Origin: Mesostigma viride
Lineage: Eukaryota; Streptophyta; Mesostigmatophyceae; Mesostigmatales; Mesostigmataceae
Direction of reading: 5' to 3'
Assembly: GCA_009746045.1 (NCBI GenBank)
Contig: RPFO01000579.1
Span: 1,083,076-1,147,075 of the forward strand
DNA: 64,000 nt
The notes beneath the pieces are model-generated. The model saw nothing but the letters and a program-made list of their open reading frames with translations, did not search any database and was not told the origin of the DNA. Shown piece by piece: positions 21,405 to 40,000 of the stretch (position 1 is its first letter; every line of letters begins with the position of its first letter). The translations under genes and the position numbers were made by a program.

Positions 21405-21506
21405 AATTAATTAATTAATAGACACGTGACTGCGTCACGTGAGCATAAGTCCTCAGTGGGAGGGGAGCATGGGATGGATCCCATTCGGTTTGCACATTAG
21501 TAATGA

Positions 21507-21820
21507 GGATTTGTGCGCTCATGCATTCGCCCTATGTTTCCCACATTCTTAGGCCGGCACAGGCGCCTGGGCATACGGCCGGGCACCTGGCCCGCACAGA
21601 TCAGGTAGACACATCAGATAGACTAGCTGGCACCAAGCGGCCCGGCCCAGCCTGGGTATACCTTTTGTCCTCACCTGGCGTGCCCCAGCCCCCGGCATGC
21701 AGGCCGCGCCCGGCAGGGCCGCCACCCGTGGACTTAACGTGATAGACTAGGCATGGACATGTGCTACCCTAGACGTCGGAGACGGGCTCACACCCGGGCA
21801 GCCTCCTGGTTTGTCTGTAA
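21507..21820 (+). repeat. Dispersed repeat A, copy 1
   Basis: It shares long blocks with 22,310-22,535, for example CACAGATCAGGT.GACACATC and AGATAGACTAGCTGGCACCA. It continues through GGCATGGACATGTG into CTACCC..ACGCCCGGG-type sequence. Copy 2 has the MITE at 22,536 inserted at exactly that point. Confidence 0.75.
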
Positions 21821-21849
21821 TCTGGAGGCAGTTGGTTCGCAAGGATAAT

Positions 21850-22160
21850 TGATTAATTAATTAAACTCATGCTCCCGTTGGGGAGTCCGGGAGCACCGAA
21901 GTGTGCACAGTAATCCCTGTGTGTGCACAACAGGAAGAAAGTGCAGAGATCCCCTTTCTCCTTCATGCCACAGAGGCATGCCACAGCTGCAATCGGACTC
22001 GGTAAACGATCCGGCAAGATCTGTGGGTGCAATAAGACCCATGTGCATGAGCTATCACAACAAGGAGCGTGGGCAAGTAGATGGCAAGTAGTGACCCTTG
22101 AGTCTGTGGGGGCCCCGCGGCGTGTGATCGACCGCGTATGGCATTCATAACGATTCGGGC
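21850..22160 (-). repeat. TTAA-tailed dispersed repeat, copy 1 (minus)
   Basis: Read on the minus strand it contains TTATTGCACCCACAG, GGATCGTTTACCGAGTCCGA, GGCATG..TGTGGCATGA and ends in GGGAGCATGAGTTTAATTAA. The plus-strand copy at 63,396-63,590 matches block by block. The TTAA tail suggests a LINE 3' end or a SINE-like derivative. Confidence 0.65.
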
Positions 22161-22309
22161 CGTGGTGCCCACAACCCTGTAACTAGGAACTAGATAGCTA
22201 GCATCATCCATTCCATCCCATGTTCCCCTCCCACTGAGGACCCTCCCACTGCTCACGCGATGCAGTCACGTGTATATCAATTAAATGATTAATTGTACCT
22301 TCAGCCATG

Positions 22310-23040
22310 AGGATTTGCACGCTGATTTGCCATATATGTTTCCCACATCCTTAGGCACAGGCCGGCGCCTGGGCCGGCCTAGCCCAGCACCTGGCGCGCA
22401 CAGATCAGGTGGACACATCAGATAGACTAGCTGGCACCAAGCCTGCCCAGCCCGGGCGTTTTGTCCTCACATGGCGTGCCCCAGGCCGCGCGCGGCCGGG
22501 CCGCCATCCGTGATAGCCGGCTAGGCATGGACATGTGAAACAGTTGGCGGCGGACCGGTCTACTCGTGGTAGACCCGGTCACGTAGATCGACCCCGAATA
22601 AAACTTTAAGTAGCGCAATCGATAGATCTCGCCGAGAGGATTTCAGATCATACCATAGGTACACAATAGTACATTACGGTAAAGTGTGATTACGGTTACA
22701 AAACTGGTGAAAATGGCTCTGACGTCAATCATTGACGCCAACCTAGCCATAAGTAAAGAATGGGAAGTTGGACAGGGGGGCATGAGGGGGGGTCCAATCT
22801 CAAGTATAAGTAGCGCAATCGATAGATCTCGACGAGAGCATTCAGGATCAGCCTCTAAAGTGCCCAAAGATGTCCGATTTCGGGAATTACGGGTCAAAAC
22901 CAAACGTCATCTAAGCCAAAAATTAAATAATTTTCCGAAAAGTGCATTTTCGGCTGTAGTAGACCGGTCCGCCGCCAATTGTTTCGTGTGCTACCCTCGC
23001 CGGGATGGACTCACGCCCGGGGAGCCCCCTGGTGGTAGCC
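22310..23040 (+). repeat. Dispersed repeat A, copy 2, interrupted by a MITE
   Basis: Sequence 22,310-22,535 and 22,984-23,040 together align with copy 1 at 21,507-21,820. The intervening 448 bp are an inverted-repeat element. This gives an empty-site/filled-site pair within one window. Confidence 0.65.
22536..22983. mobile_element. MITE-like element of about 448 bp with 28-bp terminal inverted repeats
   Basis: The left end 22,536-22,563 (GAAACAGTTGGCGGCGGACC then GGTCTACT) is the inverse of 22,956-22,983 with one mismatch. Flanks ATGTG and GTGTG suggest a short target duplication. Inside, the block AGTAGCGCAATCGATAGATC occurs twice (about 22,610 and 22,806). No coding frame of note. Copy 1 of repeat A shows the unoccupied site. 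Confidence 0.7.
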
Positions 23041-23929
23041 TTCGCAGCGGCGGCAGCAGCGGTGATGGCTTTTGCGGTGGTGGCATTGCTCGCAGTGGTG
23101 ATGGCTTTCGTGGTGGTGGCAGTGGCAGCAGCAGTGATGGCTTTCGCGGTTGTGGTGGCAGGAGCGATGGCGCCTGCCACGGTGGTGGCGGTGGTGGAGG
23201 CAGCGATTGCTCACAGTTTACGACAACTGCCGGGCCCTCGGGTGCATTCGTCGCTATGGACCGTTTGTCCATGCTGCCAGCATCCGCACCCGCGTGAATG
23301 CTGGCATGCGCGACCCTACCTCTGGAACTTGGCCGGCTCGACAACGCCTGGTGGGTACCATGTCGGCATGCCCCACCGTGTAGGGACGTGGAAGGTGGCT
23401 CGAGCGAGGCCCCAAACCCCTTCTTTGCGGCGGGATCCCCTGCCGTGAAGGGCAATTGTGCTGCGGGGGAGGGAGGAGGGCGGCCCGCTTGGGGCGCCGC
23501 GGCTGGAGCGTCCTTACCTGGCAGGCGTTGGCTGCCGCACCCGGGACCCACCGACGTACGGGGCAGTTGCATACCGGGGGAAGTAAGCATAACCGATGTG
23601 GTGCCCTTGTCATCGGCATGCAGACGCAGCAAGCCGGCCTCGCGGGGTTCAACATCCGCTTTGCAAGGAAACCCCTTCCTCTTTTTTAGACTTAGCCGTC
23701 CTGACAGCCCGCTCAAAGCGCGGGGATGATCCATGCTGCTAGCGCCGCCATTAGCACTTGCAACTCTCCCTTGTGACAGCCTTGTGGAAGCTTGGTGGGG
23801 ACTGCCAGCAGGTTCAGCAGGCAGCTCAGGTGATGCTCCCTCCGGCATTACCACTACTTCCCATTCAACATCAGTATATCCGCTAGGGGGGTTGGCCGAG
23901 ACGCCCTCCTTGTCCTTTTTCTGGCGTTT
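22991..23929 (-). CDS. Possible exon, Pro/Ser-rich protein (unrecognised)
   Basis: After an acceptor ending CCCCCAG the minus strand is open for about 310 codons. It begins with a basic stretch (KRQKKDKEGVSANPP), then GYTDVEWEVVVMPEG, then Ser/Ala/Pro-rich sequence and a Pro-rich end (PPPPPPPWQ.., repeated RKPS..PP). The last 50 codons run into repeat A, so the natural end may be earlier. No domain recognised; a nuclear, disordered protein would fit. It may share a gene with the exons at 25,248 and 25,473. Confidence 0.3.
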   Translation of the reverse strand, partial: KRQKKDKEGVSANPPSGYTDVEWEVVVMPEGASPELPAEPAGSPHQASTRLSQGRVASANGGASSMDHPRALSGLSGRLSLKKRKGFPCKADVEPREAGLLRLHADDKGTTSVMLTSPGMQLPRTSVGPGCGSQRLPGKDAPAAAPQAGRPPPSPAAQLPFTAGDPAAKKGFGASLEPPSTSLHGGACRHGTHQALSSRPSSRGRVAHASIHAGADAGSMDKRSIATNAPEGPAVVVNCEQSLPPPPPPPWQAPSLLPPQPRKPSLLLPLPPPRKPSPLRAMPPPQKPSPLLPPLRRLPPGGSPGVSPSRRG

Positions 23930-24171
23930 CTGGGGGGTGCGGCTGCCATGGTGGCCAAATTATGATGCAATGTGAGGCGTGACATGCACATGCGGGGAGC
24001 AGAACACCGAAACATGGAAATAAGTTCAAAATGAATGCAAGGAAGGCATGACCACACATGCAATCATGCCGGATTTCATTGACACATGCACTAATGATTT
24101 TATTGACCACACATGCAAAACACCATGCAGCACCAGCACGAACGCCCTCAAGGCAATGCGGTCATCACTAT

Positions 24172-24340
24172 CACTAGCACCAGCACCAGCACCAGCACCA
24201 GCACCAGCACCAGCACCAGCACCAGCACCAGCACCAGCACCAGCACCAGCACCAGCACCAGCACCAGCACCAGCACCAGCACCAGCACCAGCACCAGCAC
24301 CAGCACCAGCACCAGCACCAGCACCAGCACCAGCACCAGC
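24172..24340. repeat. (CAGCAC)n hexanucleotide array
   Basis: About 28 perfect units. All six frames are open (for example Ala-Pro or Ser-Thr dipeptides), so open frames here mean nothing. Confidence 0.95.
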
Positions 24341-25064
24341 TCCATGCAGCATATCCTGTGAAATGTGGCCAGGGTGGCAGGTAGCGAAGGCGCAAGACCC
24401 TATTGCTGCATGAACCCAGCTGCATGAATCCCTCGAATGAACAAAGGCAACAGAATGGAATTGATGTTCCAACAGAGCACAGCACACAAATCTAGGACCT
24501 AAGAGGCAAGCCACAAGTGCGGTCAACAGCGGGGGGCGGGAAAGGCTCCATACATGCCAAAGCAAGCAAGATACAAGGGAAGACCTGCCCACAACAAATT
24601 AAGTTGGCCATGCAGACCACTTCCTTATCTCATCTTTTTATCCATTACCAACGGTACATGGTTGCCAAACACGTGGGGGCAGTCTTTAGGACGAAATTGC
24701 AACGCCGTAAGCAACAGACCTATCAATGCCAGCTTTGGTTATCACCATCACCAGCACATAAGGAATGATCCATTTGTTAATTGTAACGATGGTTTACGAG
24801 GCCTACATGTGATGGTTGTAAAGTGCATCACATGGAAGCCGAATGCATTGCCTTGCATAAGCACATCTGATCCTTGTCAAAATGGTAGCATTAATAATGC
24901 ATCACTTGATAGTAGCCGAATGTGTCGCCCGGCATTGGGACATCTAATGCATGTCACAATCACAACGTAAGTATGTAGTTATGAAATCACACTCATAGCC
25001 TATTATTAATCACAGCACACTTGATGCCAATATTCCTCATCAACCACCCCAAGGACTCTTCATA

Positions 25065-25178
25065 GCTTGGGTAACAATCCTTGTAGCCTAGGTAATATAG
25101 CCTTAACGGCATAGCTTGGGTAACAAGCCGTATAGCCTAGGTAACATAGCCTTAACGGCATAGCTTGGGTAACAAGTC
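25065..25178. repeat. 58-bp tandem repeat, 2-3 copies
   Basis: Blocks GCATAGCTTGGGTAACAA and TAGCCTAGGTAA.ATAGCCTT alternate. Confidence 0.8.
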
Positions 25179-25247
25179 AGAAATGGTGGCAGACAGGCTC
25201 AATTATGCAATGTATTAACCTGCGCTATCCATCCAGGGTAATTACAC

Positions 25248-25323
25248 CCGGCAACTTGCAAGGCGACACGTTCACTTTCTCCACACGGCCATTCATGGCA
25301 CGCGGCATGTCGTAGCCGGCGGC
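25248..25323 (-). CDS. Short internal exon, unrecognised protein
   Basis: Between the acceptor GCATGCAG and the donor G|GTGTAA are 76 bases reading AAGYDMPRAMNGRVEKVNV.. in phase 0 and ending in phase 1. The frame looks coding and the borders are good. It probably joins the exon ending near 25,530, though the best donor there gives a phase conflict, so the join is unproven. Confidence 0.45.
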
Positions 25324-25472
25324 CTGCATGCTACTAGGTAATTTGTTTCATACGAGTTTCTTCTACATGAGAGGATGATCGTGGCTAATCATACCAGTGG
25401 AAAAGCATAAACAAAATATGCATCATGGCAAATGATGAGGTATTGACAGCATGCTAGTACAGGCAGTCTTCA

Positions 25473-26384
25473 TCAACATAACAAGTCTGGATTGTGATAG
25501 CAAACAAACATGCCAATTACAGCAGAAACCCACCACTGGCTGGGAGCGCCGGGCCTTTTGCCAGCACTTCCGGAAGCACGGCACGCCGTCTCTGGCGTGG
25601 GCAAAGGGCGGACCGAATGAAACGGTGGTCCCTGGCTTCTGGATGACTCTCCTCCACGACTGACGGGTGACCCCCCTGCTGCATCGTGTGGCTCTGTTTG
25701 ACCCCTCGGGCGCGCACCCTGAGGAGGATTTTGCCCACGGGTCTCCCTTGCAGCGCGCCTTGCCACCATTAGTTCGTTTCCCAGAACCAAGCTGTCCCCA
25801 CTCTTGTCCATGGAGCAAGAGCCATCGCCGCCATCACCGCCACCACCACCATCACCAATGCCACCTCCGTCACCCCCACCCGGGCCATCACCGCCAGCTG
25901 TGGGCGTCCCACGCATCCCACCAGGTCCCTCGCCCCCCGCAGGCGCTAGCAGGTCCTCCCATCCCACGAATCCCCCGCGTGTCATTTTCCCACACAAGTC
26001 ATGTGCTCGGGCGAAGCCTGCGCTGGCGGCCGTGTTTGGGCGTTTCTCACTGCCTGCAGATCCCCTCGACCTGAGTGGAATCCGGGGTGGCTGCGCCAAT
26101 AAAGACGGGGGTGGCTGCATCAAGAACGATGGGGGTGGCTGCCTCATCGGCGCCTCGAAGTTCCCTTGGGGAGCATCACCCTGGCCACCTTCGGCACCCG
26201 CCGCCCTCTCCGTGCGCATTTCTAGAAGGCCAACTACCTCGCCACAAACAGCGCTCGCAGGCGGCACTTTGTCACGTGCACTAGTGGAAGCAGCAGCAAG
26301 AACCGGCACCAGCTCGGCATCCCCAGGGCTCCTCCCTGCATCACGGTCCTGCTGCCGCCGCCACATTTCCTCTTGCACCTGCAT
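25473..26384 (-). CDS. Gly/Pro-rich exon with ATG start (unrecognised)
   Basis: ATG at 26384 opens MQVQEEMWRRQQDRDAGR, a likely helix, followed by about 280 codons rich in Gly, Pro, Ala and Arg (GGGDGGGIGDGGGG near the middle). The frame stops at 25,473, but the last 20 codons are probably intron: candidate donors lie near 25,530 (TGG|GTTTCT in phase 0, or TG|GTGGGT in phase 2). The frame also stays open upstream to about 26,412, so 26384 may be internal. No domain recognised. Confidence 0.35.
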   Translation of the reverse strand: MQVQEEMWRRQQDRDAGRSPGDAELVPVLAAASTSARDKVPPASAVCGEVVGLLEMRTERAAGAEGGQGDAPQGNFEAPMRQPPPSFLMQPPPSLLAQPPRIPLRSRGSAGSEKRPNTAASAGFARAHDLCGKMTRGGFVGWEDLLAPAGGEGPGGMRGTPTAGGDGPGGGDGGGIGDGGGGGDGGDGSCSMDKSGDSLVLGNELMVARRAARETRGQNPPQGARPRGQTEPHDAAGGSPVSRGGESSRSQGPPFHSVRPLPTPETACRASGSAGKRPGAPSQWWVSAVIGMFVCYHNPDLLC

Positions 26385-26417
26385 GGCGTCAGATTCCAGG
26401 AACTCGGGGGTGATATA

Positions 26418-26765
26418 AGTGGTAAAAAGTGGTAAAATCTATATCACCCGGTGGAAAAAAGTGGTAAAAAGTGATAAAAAGTGATAAAAAGTGATAAAAA
26501 GTGATAAAAAGTGGTAAAAAAGGGGTAAAACAGGTGGTAAAAGGTGGTAAAACAAGGGGTGGTAAAAGCCTTTACCACCTCCATTTTACCACCTGACCGC
26601 CATCGTGGTAAAAAAATACCACCAGGTGGTAAAAACGAGGGTGAAAACAGGTGGTAAAAAATACCACCAAGAGGTGGTAAAAAATACCACCAAGAGGTGG
26701 TAAAAAATACCACCATGGAGGTGAAAAAATCGGTGGTAAAAAGGTAAAAAACACAGGGAAAAAAG
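26418..26765. repeat. GGTGGTAAAA-type repeat region with hairpins
   Basis: About 350 bp built from GTGGTAAAA and GTGATAAAAA words. From 26,575 on they alternate with the complementary TACCACC, giving several short inverted repeats such as ATACCACCAAGAGGTGGTA. Purine strand bias is strong. Confidence 0.8.
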
Positions 26766-26879
26766 GAAGATAGATCACAGCCAATGGTGATGATGCAGCA
26801 CCATGACAATGCAGCCCATCATTCCAAATAAATGCTTTGATTACATGGTATGATTACATCAATCAGGCAGCGCCACATT

Positions 26880-27240
26880 GTAAAGCCAGCCTACTCGTCC
26901 AAAAAACAGTCATCCCGATTGATGCCCTGGCATATGTAGGCCAGCTGTTCGTCATAAGAACCATCATCCCAATTATGGCCCCACGCTAGGCTAGCTATTC
27001 TTCATAAAAGCCGTCATCCCGATTGACTTGCCGCCACTGGCGAAAAACTGTCTACCCTATCGATGCACCGGAACAAAGGTGCTATGTATTCGTCATCGTA
27101 AAACAACCAAAATGATTCATGCCCCGCCACAGGCCAGCTATTCTTTGTAAAAACAGTCATCCCGATTGACTCGCTGCCACGTGGCTGCCAAGACCCGGTG
27201 CTCCTTCAAGCCAACCGTCACTCCGTAGTCCTGCAGGCAC
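26880..27240 (-). other. Candidate last exon followed by degenerate 45-bp copies
   Basis: After the acceptor CCTGCAG (27,240) a frame reads DYGVTVGLKEHRVLAATWQR then VNRDDCFYKE and stops. Downstream, ATCGGGATGACTGTTTTT-type blocks recur three to four times (about 27,150, 27,005-27,025, 26,950-26,975, 26,900-26,920) with TAG stops. The open frame suggests a C-terminal exon of the zinc-finger gene, but its phase 0 does not fit the best upstream donor (27,540, phase 2). Confidence 0.35.
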
Positions 27241-27536
27241 AAGGAGTACCACCACGGGAGAACAACACAAGTACATCACAGATGCATGGGAGGGTACCAT
27301 TCAGCGGCACATCATTCTGATCACGGCACATCATTATTCATTTGCCAACAAATATGTCCTGCCGTGGTGAAATGGGCTATCACTCAACCCTCATACTCAT
27401 GTGGCTGGCGCCTACGTAAAGTTGTTCAATTATAGTTGAAACAACAAAAAGCATGGCAGCCAGCAACTAGAAGTGCAAGAAAGAACTATCCAAGTTTTTG
27501 TCTTAAAGAACGCCGGAACTAGAATTATAGCGGAAC

Positions 27537-35726
<8,190 letters not shown>

Positions 35727-35784
35727 CTGCAAAAAGCAGCAATCAGTCACACATGTCAGACTGGTCAGTTGGCACTGAAAGGGG

Positions 35785-35950
35785 AAACAGCGACAAACGC
35801 CAGGGCTTGGTGGGGAAAACCAACTGACAGTTCCATAGATAACCGAAGCAGTGACAAACGCCAGGGCTTGGTGGGGAAAACCAGTTGACAGTTCCATGAA
35901 CAACAGAAGCAGTGACAACCGCTAGGGCTTGTTGGGGAAAACCAACTGAT
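35785..35950. repeat. 58-62-bp tandem repeat, 3 copies
   Basis: Each has GACAAACGCCAGGGCTTGGT then GGGGAAAACCA(A/G)(C/T)TGA. It lies just upstream of the first coding exon of the zinc-finger gene. Confidence 0.8.
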
Positions 35951-37038
35951 GTTGCCTCTTGCCGAATAAGTTGCATGCCTGCGTAGCCGTGTGTGTTAAG
36001 AAGAAGAGAGTGATGCACACGGCACAGCAAGTTTGTGTGCATGCCCAAAGCCTTACATCATCTGCGCACTGTCACCACTTGGCATTGCGACGAAACATCT
36101 GCATGTACCAGGGGTCGACATCTGCATCCTGCTCCCATCTTGCTACGGCTCGAAAGGCTGCTCAATGACATGTATGTTTCACAGCCCATCAACCTCGAAA
36201 TCAAGTAGTCCTTAAGCCTTACCTTTGCGCTGACCCGAGGACTGAGACTGACGGCCGATGCTACTTTACAACTTGTCAAGCAATATGCGCGTGATATTCT
36301 TACAAAAAGTCGTGCTTCCCTTCTGGTGGCGATGGAAATTCTCCTCTTGAATTCTTAGTTCCTACCATTCTTGTAAGCAGGTCGAATGCCTTCAATGGTA
36401 CGAATGCCTTCAATGGTACAAAAATACGTGGCAGTGCGTTGCCATGGAGTATGCCTGAAGCCTCCTGCTGAAGCATCAACGTCCGGTTCCTCGCTCTTTC
36501 CCGCCAGGTTTGTTTTCAAGTCCTGACGGTCCGCGCACGCGTCCTGACGCGACGTCCTTGTTGAGAAAGCATACGCATACTTGTACAGGTCCCGAGGTGG
36601 CTCGTGACTCCTGACTCGTGACTCCTGAGTCCCCAATTAGTCTCGATTGATTATCAGTTAGTGGTTAGTCCTGCTTACTGAGTCGTCCACTCGTCCTTGC
36701 TATTGCCTAATCGGCGTAGTACCTTGCAAGTTGCAGGCTCTTGCAGGCTTGCACGGTTGCACCACTCCGCACCAGGCGGGGCAGGCGCCAGGCGACCGCC
36801 CGCGCGCGCGCGCGCCAAAGTTTCAAGATCTCGTTACAACTGTACGAAAGCTGATTTTAGTTTCTCCCGTCGCTGCCGCGTGTCCCCGTTTGCGAGCAAC
36901 GCCCGCGCCCTCGTTCTCGTTCTCGGTAGCGTGTCATAAAGGTGAAAGGCACATATCTGCAGTTTCGGCAGTTAGGGCAAGCACCACAGGCATCGCCTTC
37001 CGGGCGCACACGGTGTTGTGGGTAACAGTTACGACTCC
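35951..37038. other. Divergent promoter region between zinc-finger and pyruvate kinase genes
   Basis: It holds the candidate upstream exon at about 36,070-36,135 and a minus-strand open stretch 36,367-36,600 (..TIEGIRTIEGIRPAYKN|GTAGGA) that would splice to it in phase but lacks an in-frame ATG. No clear TATA or other element is visible. A CG-rich run (CGCGCGCGCGCG at about 36,801) lies on the pyruvate kinase side. Confidence 0.35.
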
Positions 37039-40000
37039 ATGGTGCGCGTTCTACTCCAAAAAATACCGCGTTTTCTGTTTTTGCCATTTTCCAAGTACAC
37101 GGCTGCCCCTGCATCAGCGTCGCATCTCAGAGACGCCAGCCGTAGTTTTATTGGTAGACTGGAGGCATTCAGGATGGCAAGTTGCTCGGATGAACGTTCT
37201 ATGGCAACTAAAAACATATTGGAGTCTACCTGGAATGGTACCAAGATAGTTTGCACCTTAGGTCCCGCCAGCTCGTCGCGGGAGGTTATACGAGAAATGA
37301 TACTGGCTGGAATGGACGTCGCCAGGCTTAACTTCTCTCATGGTAATGGCGAATGCTGGGCTACAATTTAAAGTAGATCCAGCCTCACCGTGCATTAGTC
37401 CGCACATGGATTGTTCGGCTGTGGCCCACCGACGTCATCCTCTTTGTCAAAATTGGTTGGATGGCGTGCCCTTTGTGACTAGTTAGGGAATGCGCACGTA
37501 CGGAATTTGCAAATTGGTAGGCTGAATGCCGCGGCGCTGCCTTCTGACGTACCGCAGGGGACTACGAGAGCCAGGCCGCTCGAATCGCTCTCATTCGTGA
37601 AATATCCGCCGAGCTCAAAGTTCCAGTCACGCTGCTCCAGGATTTACAAGGGCCAAAGGTGAACATCCTCGTGCTCGTCGAGTGACTTATGTCGTGTTGG
37701 GAACGTCAATCTCTCCTGATCGATTGCATCGGCGAGTATCTGTGGGATATCAGTTGGTGTCTGCCGAGCAAGCTTCCCTTGTGTTGTATTGTGGAATTGC
37801 ATTGATGAGCGGTGCCTCATCAGCACATTGAGCAAGCGCCGGCATCGTGTGGCTTTGTTCAATTTCAATCAGATGCTGCGTGTGAAATTCATGAACGTAT
37901 TGTTGCAAAATCCAGGCACTATTTAATTTCTTAAATTGTCTGAAAATGTTGATATGTCCTAACTAGGCATGAAATAGCCTTTCATGCCCCCCCTCTTCCT
38001 TCCCCTCCCCCCTCCCCCCACCCCACCCCACCCCGCCCCCCAACCCTGTCGTTTCTCCTGTAGAAATTGGCTTATGGCCTAACGAAGCGACAGGGTTCGA
38101 GGCAAATGAATCTCCTTATTCCACAGGGTACTATTTATAGCTCACTGCGATAGTACAATAGTGGAAGGCCCTCCTCTTGCGCAATACCCCAGCCTCACGC
38201 AATGCCCCTCGTCGCTCCTGTCATGCTTATAATTAAGCGCTGATGCCTGCTTGTGCCCAATGTCAGGGCACACCAGTATGTATCCTTCTGCAATGCATAC
38301 CAGTATTTTGCGACATTGTTGCACGTTCGTTGCTGCGTGGGATGGAAGCTGCTATCAGCTGCTCGCCTCCCCTGCCATGCCTTCCTCATAACGTTTCTGC
38401 GATCATCAAGCTGTTTTGTGACACTCTCGTTCAACCCACGCCTTGTGCCACGCCCCTCCACATGCTACTTCTGCCAGACGCGTCTCCACTTGGTTCTGCG
38501 TTCGCTCCCCGCCCCCCCCCCCCCCCGCCCCCCTCTCTTTCCTGTCCGGCCCCCACATGGTCCTTCAGCCGTGCCCCCTGCAACATGCTGCACGTGTTCG
38601 CACTCTCATGTCATTCCCTTGCTGGTGATTTCTGCCCTTCTCCCTCTGCCGGTCCTTCTCCTCCGCACTTCCTTCCCCTCCGCACTTCCCTCCACTCCAC
38701 CCTTCCCTCCCCTCCGCCTTCCCTCCCCTCCGCCCTTCCCTCCCCTCCGCCCCTCCCTCCCCTCCACCCTTCCCTCCCATCCGCCCTTCCCTCCCCTCCG
38801 CCCTTCCCTCCCCTCCGCCCTTCCCTCCCCTCTGCCCTGTGCCCTTACTTCTCCTGTGCTCTTCTGCCCTTCTTACTTCTCTACCCGACGCCACCACCAG
38901 ATCCGCGTCTCCCGGCTCCCTGGGGGCTTGCCTGAGATGACCCTGACACCTGGCGCACGACTACACCTGGTCCCCGAGGACCGGTTTGTCGCCGACGCCT
39001 CCCCCCCCATGGTGTCCATCGACTACCCCCATTTGGTGGATGAGGCGGTCCCGGGGATGAAGGTGCTGCTGGACGATGGTGGGTCGGGTGGTGGCAGCTG
39101 CTAGTGTGCTGGTGCGATGTTCTTGTTGGTAAGCCTCTATTGTCCTTTGACTAGCCCCATTTGGAGGATGAGGCAGTTCCGGGGATGAAGGCGTTGCTGG
39201 TGAAGGCGATGGTGTTGTTCTCTAGCACTGGGTTATCTGGCAGTTGAGGCAGTCGTGAATGGTAGTTTCATGGGTTCTGTGACGTTATCGTGACTAGCCA
39301 GCAGGCATCGTGCTGTAGTTGGTGGATGGTGGGTGGGGTGGTGGCGGGTGCTAGCATGCTGTCAAGTGAAACTCACTTATCTCTTCCCGTGCCACGTGCT
39401 CTTCCTTGGGAGCTCCTTAAGCTCTCGTCGGGTGTGAAGGTCGCTCCATGTCATCGTGCCGGGTGTGAAGGTCGCTCCATGTCATCGTGCCGGGTGTGAA
39501 GGTCGCTCCATGTCATCGTGGCGGGTGTGAAGGTTGCTCCATGTCATCGTGCCGGGTGTGAAGGTCGCTCCATGTCATCGTGGCGGGTGTGAAGGTCGCT
39601 CCATGCCATCGTGACGGGTGTGAAGGTTGCTCCATGTCATCGTGGCGGGTGTGAAGGTTGCTCCATGTCATCGTGCCGGGTGTGAAGGTCGCTCCATGTC
39701 ATCGTGGCGGGTGTGAAGGTTGCTCCATGTCATCGTGCCGGGTGTGAAGGTTGCTCCATGTCATCGTGCTGGGTGTGAAGGTTGCTCCATGTCATCGTGC
39801 TCACTTGAGCAAACACTCTTCTCTCCAGTATAGTGCCAAAAATTTCACTCCTGCGTTCCAGTTGACCTCGTACCTTTGATAGGCGCGTTTATGCCAATAG
39901 CAGATGGTAATATTCTATTGCGTCAAGCATGCGTAGCCTCGTGCCTTTGGTAGGCGTGTATATACTGCCCATAGCAGTACCAATTAATTAATTAATTGAT

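Larger units (their letters stand above)
21405..22310. repeat. Nest of dispersed repeats with inverted flanks
   Basis: The segment 21,405-21,486 (TTAATTAA, CACGTGACTGCGTCACGTGA, then CCTCAGTGGGAGGGGAGCAT) recurs inverted at about 22,205-22,300. Between them lie one copy of the direct repeat described at 21,507 and one copy of the TTAA-tailed family at 21,850-22,160. The whole looks like insertions nested between two inverted copies of one repeat. Confidence 0.6.
23930..25247. other. Non-coding stretch with CAGCAC array, probably intronic
   Basis: Apart from the hexamer array at 24,172 and a 58-bp tandem repeat at 25,065, no exon could be defined on either strand. Confidence 0.4.
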
